60,000 nucleotides of DNA from Polytrichum commune (taxonomy: Eukaryota; Streptophyta; Polytrichopsida; Polytrichales; Polytrichaceae). Numbering within the stretch: the first letter of the stretch is position 1; the number at the start of each line of letters is the position of its first letter. Positions 49,392 through 60,000 of this stretch are shown piece by piece. Below the pieces are notes generated by a model, which was given only the letters and a program-made list of their open reading frames with translations, ran no database searches and was not told the DNA's origin. The DNA is taken from positions 31,994,001 to 32,054,000 of the forward strand of contig OX485809.1 of assembly GCA_950295325.1 (NCBI GenBank), in the 5' to 3' direction. A program made the position numbers and the translations under genes.

Positions 49392-50404
49392 TGCGAACAA
49401 ACGCACCTCCCCGCCGCTTTCAAATTAATCGACTCGTCACCTCTATTCCTCAACAGTTCCAAAACACAACAGCATTGACAGACTCTCAGCCTCAACCTAA
49501 GAACAACATTACACCAATTTCTCTTCCAAAAAAATCCCCTGTCCTCTTTACTCTAATAGCCCCGCAAGCAATCTCACAGAGCATTCAACGTCAAGAGCAC
49601 ATTGACAATGATTCTCCTCTGCTAGCATCGAAAGTGCCAAAACCAAATCGAAAACAAAAACAAAAACAAAGAGGACAAGAACAAGACCAAAAAAAACAGA
49701 AACAAATAAAAAAAACGAAAACGAAAATGAAATGAGATTGAGATAGGCTGTGTAGCAGATGAGACTCCTGCCGGGAGCTCAAGAGCAACCAAGGGTGGAC
49801 GCAGAAACCTAAAAAGGCTCGCCGGAGCTTCTCTTCCTCAGATCCTAGGCTCCAGGAGAAAGGGCCCTAAAGTGAGAGGAGTCGAAGAAGGTCCGCCATT
49901 CCGGCGCAACACACATCCAGGCTCCGTCAAATGAGCGTGAGCCTGGGAGGTTCCAGGTACCAAGGCTAAGATTAGTCTCCGCACGAGGAGGCTAAGGAAG
50001 CTTCGGGGTTCGTTGCTACCTTGCGATGCCTTCTGTGGCGGGAGTAGCTATGCACCTCAGAGGGGACCGCGAGGAGGAGATGCAAATACTGTATACTTAT
50101 AACCACCAAGGCTTTCTCTAGCTGCAGCCACAAGTGTGCTTCCTCGAACTTCATCGTTCTTTATTCTTTCCTCTTCTCCTTCTACGATGGAGTCAGTGCT
50201 GTCTTGAATGCACACTGGCGGCAGGGACGAGGGAGACGGGGGGTGACCCGGCGTTTTTCTGGGTCGGCTCTTCCACTTACCCCCTTGAGTGGTATGTGGC
50301 TAGGTGTGGATCTGAGAACGGACATGGAAGGACGCGTGCTCGAAAGAGATTGGATTGCATGCTCAGCATATGCTGACCATTCTACGCGTCAAAGTGGTCA
50401 AAGT
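49392..50404 (-). promoter_or_regulatory. KCS 5' leader and promoter region
   Basis: On the minus strand, a long pyrimidine/T-rich leader (49640-49735, repeats of tttttgtttt type) precedes the start. Further upstream (49780-50000) the sequence is GC-richer. Transcription start and TATA box are not assignable by eye. Confidence 0.4.
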
Positions 50405-50412
50405 GGTCCAGG

Positions 50413-51573
50413 CAGTGTTCAAGATTGAAGTCTTCATTGCCCTTCAAACGCGATTTGGCCCTTCAAAATATACCTCTCTCAAAACAGCCCTTCAAAATGC
50501 AACCCCAAACTCAAAATGAAAACTTCACTTGACGTCCTCAAAATTTTTACACCCGTCAACACTATAGCGCTACAGTGACGAGGAGGTCGCTACAGTGACA
50601 ACCTCAACACCTAGCAAATGATTCATTCAACATCGATCTGACTTGGAATTCAACTTTTTAGGTCTTGCAAAAGATTGGAATCCAACCCTTTCTTGGTAAG
50701 CATTGAGTCAGTGTTGTAGTGTGATGTGATTCAATCAATGTGAAATCAGTGTTGATTTGGGTCTACAAATTTAAAGGTTTGTGATGTAATTCACAGGCTA
50801 ATCACGAATGAATGTTTTTTGTGGGGTGAAGGCCAGCACACTGGTAGTGGTGGAGCATGATGGTGGGGTTCTGAAAGGATCATCAATTAGTGCAATTGCA
50901 GCTGCGAGTGCATTAGGGGAAGGAAGCACAGTCCAAGCTCCATCCAGCTATTGATAAGGTACTGATTCCCGTTGGAGCGATGACCTTGTTAATCAATGCA
51001 ATGCGGAATTGCTAGAATTCGTGGAGATGTTATGTTCCGTTTGTGAATGCCGAAGTATGCAAGAAGCTTGGGTTTTTTGTGGCAATGACCGGGAGTTCAT
51101 GATTAATTGGCCAACTATGATGTCGCTATGGCAAGCCATACTTGTGATCCCAACTAGCACTGTTGTTTGTGAGCGTGGTTTTTCAAAGCAAAATTGGGTT
51201 AAGAGTGAAAGGAGAACTAGACTCAACCTTGACACACTAGATGCTTTAATGAGGGTTAGTCTAAATGGGTTAGGAGTTGAATTCATGGATTGGGATAGTA
51301 TTTTTGAATCTTGGAAAATTGGCACAAGAACCAACAAGCGTAGGGCATTATCACTAGAAGAGGTGGAGTTAGATGGTTGATTCTTAATTCTTCACATTGT
51401 ATTGGAAGCATGCACCATATAAATCATGCATAAGTTTAATATGAGTTTTTTATATTTTATTTCTATATTACTGAATTGACGTCTTGAATTTGAACTAGCC
51501 CTTCAACCGAAGGGCTCAAATTTTAGAGCCCTTCAAAATGAAACTCATATGAGGGCTTCAATCTTGAACACTG
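50413..51573 (+). mobile_element. hAT-type transposon, internally deleted (1161 bp), 8-bp TSD
   Basis: Inverted ends CAGTGTTCAAGATTGAAG match perfectly over 18 bp. The element is flanked by the exact 8-bp duplication GGTCCAGG (50405-50412 and 51574-51581), the length typical of hAT. Subterminal cccttcaaa words recur at both ends. Only the C-terminal part of the transposase is present, so it is non-autonomous. Perfect ends and duplication suggest a fairly recent insertion in the KCS upstream flank. Confidence 0.92.
50961..51380 (+). pseudogene. hAT transposase C-terminal (dimerisation) fragment
   Basis: An open frame of about 139 codons ending at TGA near 51378. It contains LWQAILVIPTSTVVCERGF and RTRLNLDTLDALMRVSLNG, the hAT C-terminal dimerisation pattern seen also in zinc-finger 862-like proteins. 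The N-terminal BED finger and RNase H core are absent. The frame starts after a possible acceptor at about 50958, so it looks like a last exon left by an internal deletion. Confidence 0.82.
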
Positions 51574-51824
51574 GGTCCAGGGGACACATGTGACCGCTTG
51601 ATGAGCACGAGGTATTTCATATTGTACAAGAAGCGGGTGAAAAGAGAAAACGCATCCAAATAACACACGTCTACCTTAGTATTTCCTCCTTGGCGCAATG
51701 GGTTTGCAATAGCATAAGGTAGTAGACAACCTTATTCAACTACTTTTTCTTTATCTATAGTTGAGTGGTATGTAATATGGTGTGGATCCAATAATAAATT
51801 TAAGAACTAATTTTTAAAACAAAA

Positions 51825-52215
51825 GAAATACCCTTCTACCTCATGGTATACATATATATATCCTTTGGGAACTTGCAAGGTGTTTCATATCCTAGGAGAA
51901 GTGGGCTAGTTGGGGGAAAAAGAAACTATTTTAAGACCCTTCTACCTCATGGTGTATATATTTGCCTTGGAAACATGCATCCAAAACGGGAGGTGTTTCA
52001 TATCCTAGGAGAAGTGGGTTAGTTGGGAAAAACTTAACATTTAAGACCCCTCTATCTCACAATATATATATTTTCTCGGGAACTTGCATCCAAAACAAGA
52101 GATATTTCATATCTATGAGAAGTGGGCAACCATTTTAAGACCCTTCTACCTCCCAATATATATTTGCTTTGGGAACCTGCTTTCAAAACAAAGGTATATA
52201 ACATTGTGGTACTTA
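51825..52215 (+). repeat. Tandem repeat, four units of about 100 bp
   Basis: Text like aagacccttctacctcatgg, then a TA-rich run, then ttgggaacttgcatccaaaac, then catatcctaggagaagtggg recurs from about 51825, 51935, 52043 and 52137. A lone relative lies near 54505. Confidence 0.8.
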
Positions 52216-52730
52216 GTATCACAATTATGGGACACCAAACCGGTCTTGATATGAAGATTTCCAAAATCTATTAGGATGGTTATGGTAATAGAATTGCATT
52301 ATGAATTTCAGTATGATATAGGCAAGGGATGAGTATTTAAGAGTAAATATGAGTATGGTATTAGTATTAAGATACTCTCACCCAATATAGGGGAGTATGT
52401 ACCTTACCCAAGGTACGGGTATTGTAGACCTTTCAAATTAATTACCTCAACTATTTCGCTCGATTCACGTGATCATGCCCACTTGCATCTTCGTTACAAT
52501 AACGAAAATTGTGTGCACCTACCCATGCATCCAACCGATGTTGCTCTTGAGAGGGAGCACTTAATCACTCTGAAATTTTCCTATTCATCATAGGATGTTG
52601 ATCCTTAAAGACTCCTACTTAGGCAATCCTCAAGATATATCATCCGCAATAATAGTTTTAACTTAAGTATTTTTTAAGAGATACATGCTAAGTATGTTAT
52701 ACACCCAAGTATTACAAGGCAATGCACCTT

Positions 52731-52976
52731 GGCTGGGGATTCGTGGCACTCACTAAAAATCATCCGTGCGGATGAAAAAAACACAGGAATCATCTAAATG
52801 GCTATTTTGGGGCAATTTGATTCCGGAAATAGAGTCAAAGGCCCCGAATTAGTCTAGTGACGTCACATTCGAATGAATCGGCCCTCAACCCCATAGGGGG
52901 GCTTTTTTTATTGGAGCCACTTCATCCACGATATCTTGGATGGATGATTTTTAGTGAGTGCCACGAATCCCCAGCC
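52731..52976. mobile_element. Mutator-like MITE (246 bp), 9-bp TSD
   Basis: Inverted ends start GGCTGGGGATTCGTGGCACT and match perfectly for about 35 bp. Exact 9-bp duplication ATGCACCTT at 52722-52730 and 52977-52985, the length typical of Mutator/MULE. Non-coding. Perfect ends imply a young insertion. Confidence 0.85.
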
Positions 52977-52985
52977 ATGCACCTT

Positions 52986-55717
52986 GGCATGTGTATTCTT
53001 TGACAATGTATTAGGTTATATCATACCACACTGATATGTTCTCACGTACCATTACTATAAACCAGTGCTTATACAATGGGCTAGACCAATATACTAATAC
53101 AACACTGATATATAACATAGGCTTGTGGTTATATGGTGGTCGGGCAGCAGGCACTAAGAAATCCTTACATGTGATTGGCTCGTGGAAGGGAGTGGGCAAG
53201 GCGTAACCCAACATTACCGCGTGAAGTGAGTGGGTCCAGGCTAACTCCCCCTGATCTTTCCTCTATCATCCATGAAAAGTAATCAATATATGGATGAAGA
53301 TTCACTCACTCATTCATTCATTCATGTTATGGCAAAATGTAACAACCTACTCTTCTTAGTTACGCAGGCACCCGTGTCACTAAGGCGCTGCGAACGCCTC
53401 CCTTGTGGTCGCGCGCTAGGAAGATCTCGACCGTTGATTATAATTTGAGAGATCTAAAGGCTCTTATGTTGCCCCAACTTTTGGCTTCTCTTTCCCTCGG
53501 GTACAACTTCAAATACTTCATGTTAGATGAAATCTCCACCTCCTTCCACTCGTGAATCTAGGATGAAATTTTTCAAACTCGATCCTTCATTGAAAGGACT
53601 TGTTGGAAGAGATGATGCCAATGGGGGAATTAAACTCCTACCTCTTCCTTCCTAAAGGTAGAGCCAAGGGTACTAGCCATCAACTCTAAGCCCCTTTTGA
53701 GGACCAACTTTGAAATGAAATGAAATTTAACCGATTGAACAATCAACCCCTTCATCTTGCAAACATTGATTTTTCATCCGCTAAAATTTCATGCATCGGA
53801 TGTTTTTGGTCTAGTTGCTTGAGCAATATCATAGATTGTATGATGAGGCGTTGTGAATGAATGGCTTGGATGTGGTCTGCCCATGAAACCACACCCTCCA
53901 TTCACAACACCTCGGTGACATGGGACAAACACAAAACCCTTGTCATGAATGAAGGAAGTTGGGGGGGGGGGGGGGAGGGCAAACCAACCCATACATTGAT
54001 TCCTTGTTTGATGGTTGCAGCCCTGCCTCCAGGAACCAGTGTACATGTTGTTTCGCCCCAACCAGGAAGTGGGTGCCTATAGAAACTCTTAGCTTTTAGT
54101 AAAATCATGGGTGGTTGGTTTCAAGCGTTCATTATTGATCTACCAACTTTTAATCCACTAAGGATCAACAAACACACCTAAGATTCCTAAGGTAGACGTG
54201 ACTCATTCATTTACTTATCTATCTTGGACACCTATATTTTGCATAGTATGTGATTTGGTGTGGTTCTAAAAATGACTACCTAGAAAATATGTGTTTAAAA
54301 GAGATTGAACTACGTTTCAAAATATGTTAACCATTCTAGGTTCAATAGTCAACATCATGGGGTGGGGAGTATGTGATTGCTTAACAAGTTTGAGAATCTC
54401 ACTTTGATTATGAATAAGATATTCATATGAGCTCCGTATGAAGAAAGTGGCTATGGTCTTGATTAGGATTTGTTAACCATATTGTACTAATTGTGTTTTA
54501 TATCCTAGGAGGGTTGGGTTAGTTGGGAAAGTAGCCTTTAAGATTCATCCACCTTAATGACATGTGTAATTACACTAGTGACCTCGGACCATGACCACCA
54601 ACTTTTGAATTCCCTCATTGGTTAAGAAATGGATGGTGGTCCCATTTCACCTTACACAAGGTCACCAATATCAGGATTGATCATGTTGAAATTGGGATGG
54701 GAGAGTGAGCATTGGAATGCTAAATGTCTATAAATGGACAATGTTTGGTGGCCACATGGATCTTGCGGCGACACAACCCAAATAGGTTGTCTTATCAGAT
54801 AATGAAGTTGATTGTGATGGGGATATTTATAGTAAAAACATATAATTCTCAAGATTATTGATTTTTCAACTTTGTTAAAAAGTGTGGATCTAGGTCTAAG
54901 TTTGCTTTATACGTTGCCTTGTGACCAAGGCTTTTAAAAAATAATTTAGGATTTCTCTTGGTCTTGGCCATGACAATGAGAAATCCTAAATATGACTTCA
55001 ATCTTAGTGCCACGGCAAGCCCCTGTGAAGTCTCTTTTATGTAGAAAGGTGAAGGAGCATAGGGCTTAGTAATGTTATTGGTTGGCATGTAGTTGTTCCT
55101 TGGTCAAAGCCTTTAGAGAATCACCTTTAACTTCAACATGTGTGTAAGGCGGTGGGCGTGGGGTTTTTTTATTAATTTAAAAAAATAAATATGAAATGTT
55201 CATTGATTCCATGAAGAGTAAACTACACCAGATTGGCATCCATTTACCCCAAGACGGGCATAGGTAGGAGAAAACCATGCAAGCATGTGACATAGTGAAT
55301 ATAATATTACCTCAAAAATTGAATGAGAATACCACCACTAGACTACAACAACCGGAATCTAGAGTCATCTCATCAATGGCGACAAGCTCCCCACAAGTAG
55401 ATGATTGTGTTCCTCACTAAAGTAGAATCCAACATATTAACTACACTAAACATTTGATTTAATGTGCCTCACACTATTTATTAGCAACCTAGACTAATTG
55501 TCTTATAAATAGAGGGTGGCGACTAGGGAGGATGGTCACATGACACTTGGTGTTACGTGACATGTCACAAAGACCACTCTAATTCTTCTGTAATTAACAC
55601 GACACATTATGTTTTGTGCCACGTGTCGGTTTCTCAAATAAGCCATAGTTTATATCTATGCATGCATTGACACCATCACACCATGGAAGTGTCTAGTTGA
55701 AAACTATTGTGAGTTGT
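52986..55717. other. Intergenic repeat fragments, no gene
   Basis: 53961-53975 is a run of 15 G. 53975-54063 repeats 14855-14945. 54570-54970 is a diverged fragment of the family C MITE at 28243. Nothing coding seen. Confidence 0.6.
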
Positions 55718-55857
55718 CATAACATTACTCAATGTGGTGCATTCGTTCAATGAACGATGGGAATATAACCATGGGATGTTGGGAGCTCAGTCTAAGTCTC
55801 AGTCATCCTATGGTTATATTTCCATGGTCCACATGCACATTGTTGAGTAATGTTATG
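55718..55857. mobile_element. Palindromic MITE, family B (140 bp)
   Basis: Inverted ends CATAACATTACTCAA on both sides, with tataaccatgggatg text in each arm, as in the 25241 element. Almost the whole element is stem. Target duplication not clear. Confidence 0.72.
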
Positions 55858-58800
55858 GTATTGGAGATGTGTCAAGGGGTTAATCTACCTATCATTCTAT
55901 ACAATGACTTCTAAACAACCCTTCATTCACAACCCTTGAGTAATGAATGAACTTATTTATCATTGTTTTTTAAAATTTAGGAGAAGTTTTCCAATTGGCG
56001 GGTGCTTACAAGGTAAGTTAACTAAAAACAAGAGGCTCACATTAGGCAAGCATCCTCTCCCACGGGCATTAGGGGATGCATATTTGAATGCCCAGATTCC
56101 TCGGGCAACCTCTGCATTTTTCTTGTCCTTGCCCATGTACAAAGGAGTTCAACCCCATTGGTGAACGACATAGACACCAACATGGAAGCAAGGTGCATGG
56201 TTGCTAGGAAATAAGGGGGGGGGGTTATTCCTAGTTTTAAAATTAAAGGAAAAAAACTCAATCTCAAAAGCATGGGGGTTTAAGCTTGAATCAAAGATGT
56301 ATTTATAAAATATTAATTAATGATATAATTTGGAGTTGGCATACAAAAGAAAACTTTAGAGAGTTGACCACATCCACATGGTTTGATAGAAAATTAATAT
56401 TCAAGACTTGCAAAAAAATAAGTATAGAAGTATATTCCTTCATGAAGTAGTAAAAATCCAATTTGAATCCTTTCACTAGATGTTTGATATGATTGACTGA
56501 AAGTATGAATTTAATAACTTGGTGAGAAATTTTCAAAAAAATGTTCATGTCATTGACATGTTTACTTTCCCCAAACATCACATAGAGAACTTTTAAGGGT
56601 CCCAACCACTTAAAGGTCCATATGCTATGATCATTAATAGATCGATTCACTCTAGATGATGTAGAACTTTATTAGCTACATGAAAAAAAAGGTAAAAATA
56701 AATCAAAATCACCTTGAGGAAGATATCTTTGAAAAGCGCTTGCAACCATTTTTTGGCCTCTCATGTATTTAGGGGTTAAGTTAAACATGAGTTCCATCAT
56801 GTAGGTTTAGGTATGCCAAGATACTATTGGAGTGCATTTGTGGGGAGGTCACTAGCTATATACTTTTGTAAACTACTGCAATGGGTGGTTATTTGCAAGT
56901 GGGCTATTTTTATCTAAATTTATCAAAAATTGGCACCCTATTAGTAGATATAATGGTACTATGAGGTATTCTTCAAGCCCCTATATGTAAATATAATAAT
57001 ATTATTTTATAGATTCTATTTTATTTGTAAACTAAACCATTTATCAAAATCTTGGAAAATTGACATAAATTGATGTTAATCCATAACAAAATGATAACCA
57101 TGCATTAATGGAACTTTCGAATAATAACAATTGTGTTCAATGCCTAATGTGTTGCAATTTTGTGTGATTACCTTCAAACATGTGAATAAAAACTAGACAC
57201 AAGAAACAATTAGATGTTTCTCATATTCAAGTAATGTGTTAAAGAAACACAACCGAATGAACTTACAAGATGAGTCAAATATCCAACATTATTTCATGCA
57301 AAGAATCAAATGCCCAACAATATTGTCTACAAAGGATTGGTGTTCAAGCTTGATCAACAACAATACAATTCTTACAACTATGTTTTTCCCACAAATTCAT
57401 CTGAGATCTTAGCATCTATGGGATCAAGCGAATAAATCTTCCTAATTGGATCATACTCCATTGTCACATTTGACATAATTGATCTACATCTACCCAGTCA
57501 CAATATGTTCAATCATAGTGGAACTTGAGGAGTCTTGGAGTATGGGAAAACAATACATCATGATTTCAAAGGTCGCCATGGCAACTCCCTTTTTAAATGC
57601 GGCTTCTTGTCGTTTTTGGAGGTCAATGGGTTGCTTGCACAATTCTCATTTCATGCCAATTTTCCTCCACATCATTTAAACTCGCCCACTCCATCACATA
57701 TCACTGTCAACTCCTTGGAAAATTGAAGTTGGGGTGTTGTTCTTGGGTGGTCTCTTTCTGCTACACTTTTTGGAAGCTTTAATTGTTGAAAATATTATAG
57801 TTGAATTTCTAGACACAAAAAAGACGCCCACATCATATCCCGATCCAATAACATGGAAGTGGGCAAGGAGGAGGCGTTGATGTAGTCATTGATGTCATTG
57901 GAAGTGTATTGGGACAACCTTTGGATACTTCTTTTGGGCTTTCACAATCTCATCGTCACAACGCTTGGCTCGTGTGTGAAGTGGCCCTAAACCAAGATAT
58001 CAAATGACAACTTTTAAATTGGACGACTTTTCAATTGAGGCGATTTCTCATCCAATCCAAAAATATTCATTGTACCTGACATGAATTCTTTGTTCATCCA
58101 AATATTACATACCCTACTTTAATAATAAAAATTAAATACCACCTATATTTTTCTCCTACCCTACTTTAGAAATAATATTGTATGGGTCATTTTTATCCAA
58201 GGTATCATAATTCTAAAATTTGCATAAATTTATGCTCTATTGAATTAATGGTACCCTATAATTTTCCTCACACGGTTCTAAATAAAATTTCACTAGTGAC
58301 CTTCCCATGAGTGCACTTAATGTCGAATAGGCCTAGTATGGGCCTCAAGATATCACATGAAGGGCTTCAATATAGTTGATCAATGAATTGGAAAACTAAC
58401 TGACATCTACACTAAATAGTCCTATTATTGTGGGCCATAATAATTTTCTCGAGCCCATGTTATTTTTCATAATGAGAATTAATGTGGGTCACATTAATTC
58501 CAATCCACACTAAATTCATAGTAGAAAACTAACATGGGCCACATAACTTGTGTTTCTAGAAAATTAGTGTGGGCGATTATTTAATCTTAAGCTACTTTTG
58601 TCCTTTAACAAATATTCAATGTGTTGGTCGGAAGTCTTCTTGAGACTTAGGGGAAGACCCAATGTCTTGGACCCATGTTGATTCCACCTTGACTAGAAAG
58701 TTAGTGTAGCTCATGCTAATTATTTCCACGTTGTATTTTGATCAATCATGTCCAAAAATCTCCCGGACACTGTAGATGATTGATATTTTTATGCAAAAAT

Positions 58801-60000
58801 GACAAAAATTACCATATTTAAAATGTATCATTCACCATATGCATTATTCCAAGTGGGACATATATATTTGTAGATTGGATTACTAGAGGTCTTTGAGCTT
58901 GTAAAAATGACCTAGACTCCAATATGTTCAAATATATTTGGCTTTTAAATTCACTTCCTCTTTTATATTGGGGTATGTGGGTGTTATTTGGTTCATTTCT
59001 CATGTTTTCTAACTTCCTATCAATCAGATTTACACAACAAAACTCATGTTGCATTGGCAAATATATGATCAAACATTTGCAAAAACTGGATTGAAAATCG
59101 TACCTTCCCTAATTAAGTTATGGTTATCAAAAGTGCATGTTTGTTGGTTTCTTTATTTGATACATAGGCCCTCCCAATTGTGTTCATTATTGAGAGTATA
59201 ATAGTTAATAATATTTGAAGACGTAGTCCACTCTTTTTTAAACATGTGACTTTATGATCATTGCTTTTTGATCCTCACTGAACCACATACCAATCAAATA
59301 TGATATTCGGATCAAGAAAATGTGCCACTTAAGACCCATCTACCTTATGTTTTGCTACAAATGCATTCAATATTGTAGATCACATATGATGTTACTTGAA
59401 TACTTGTTGGGAGTTCGTATAAGTCATCATATATCATATATAAACACACCCGCGTCCTTCAAGGGTTGACATTAATCTTGACATAGTATGTGTGCAAATA
59501 CTTTTTCAATTATTGAATCCCTAAACCCTAAATCCTCACCAATTTCTCAAATCAAGAGTGACCCCTAGTAAGGCTTCAGCCGGGAGATGCAAAGTCTTAG
59601 GTGCACAACAAACAATGAGTATTTGATTTTCTCCTCCTCATATCTACATAGAAATGAGTTCTAATTTTGAGAATTGAAGTGTCTATTGATAGAAATAAAG
59701 AGTGTGTGTGCATGCGCACGTGCACTTTCCCATTCATGCCGACCCCGTCTTTATGTGGAATAATGGGTATTGCCAATGTTTATTAAACCAAATAGGGTCA
59801 TTAGTGTGGTTGTTTAAAACATGGTAACTTATTGCGTTGACTTGTGGTTCCAAGTTATTGAGATACGATCAAATTCAATTTTTTGGGTACTTGGAGACAC
59901 GTAGAGCAGCTATGTGAGTGTATCTCCGTTACTTTAAGTACTGTAATTTACTTTCTCTAGTACTTTTGGTCACTACAATTGATATCATAGTAAAAGCGAG
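55858..60000. other. Intergenic, AT-rich, no gene
   Basis: Contains a family A MITE end at 57895-57987 and a repeat relative of 15500-16080 at 58390-58740. All open frames are short and unrecognised. Confidence 0.55.
57895..57987 (+). mobile_element. Family A MITE right-end fragment
   Basis: Ends ...gtgtgaagtggccc followed by TAA (57988-57990) and matches the last 90 bp of the 17027 element. The left part is missing. Confidence 0.75.

Overview
The window looks like nuclear DNA of a land plant. It is AT-rich and gene-poor, its genes have GT-AG introns, and it carries two plant-type lipid genes (an SDP1-type triacylglycerol lipase and a 3-ketoacyl-CoA synthase) in a sea of plant-style transposons. 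I cannot name the species. The spacing and repeat load would fit a fern, lycophyte or other large-genome plant, but that is a guess. Only three host genes are well supported: SDP1 (19459-23640, +, five exons), a TLC-domain membrane protein (30066-32589, -, three exons) and a KCS (47796-49391, -, single exon). All three act on or are linked to lipids, in one 30-kb stretch.

Layout. 1-5395 is the inside of a degenerate LTR-type retroelement on the minus strand. It has gag with two CCHC knuckles, an aspartic protease, and, fused in the same reading frame, a C5-cytosine DNA methyltransferase. This is the most unusual thing in the window. RT, RNase H and integrase, if present, lie left of position 1. 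7090-10792 is an almost complete PIF/Harbinger DNA transposon with matching ends, a TTA target duplication, an intact-length transposase and a broken trihelix/Myb-like partner gene. A second, more decayed Harbinger (34741-38574, opposite orientation, TAA duplication) contains a candidate tRNA-derived SINE.

Around these lie short non-autonomous elements ending in GGGCC...GGCCC and flanked by TAA or TTA (17027, 24655, 26499, 28243, 40701, 43583, 57895). They look like Harbinger-type MITEs mobilised in trans. Also present are a 1.16-kb hAT element with an exact 8-bp duplication (50413-51573), a small Mutator-like MITE with an exact 9-bp duplication (52731-52976), a palindromic family with CATAACATTACTCAA-like ends (25241, 55718 and relatives), and several local tandem repeats. 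The rest, especially 10.8-17 kb, 44-47.7 kb and 53-60 kb, is AT-rich sequence with old repeat fragments and no gene I can support.

The host genes are not an operon and are on both strands. SDP1 should hydrolyse stored triacylglycerol, KCS should elongate acyl-CoA for waxes, suberin or sphingolipids, and the TLC protein is a predicted ER or plasma-membrane lipid-related protein. Their closeness may be chance. Across the mobile elements most visible lesions (premature TAG/TAA, Glu to Lys, Asp to Asn) are of the C-to-T/G-to-A type, as expected for methylated, silenced transposons.
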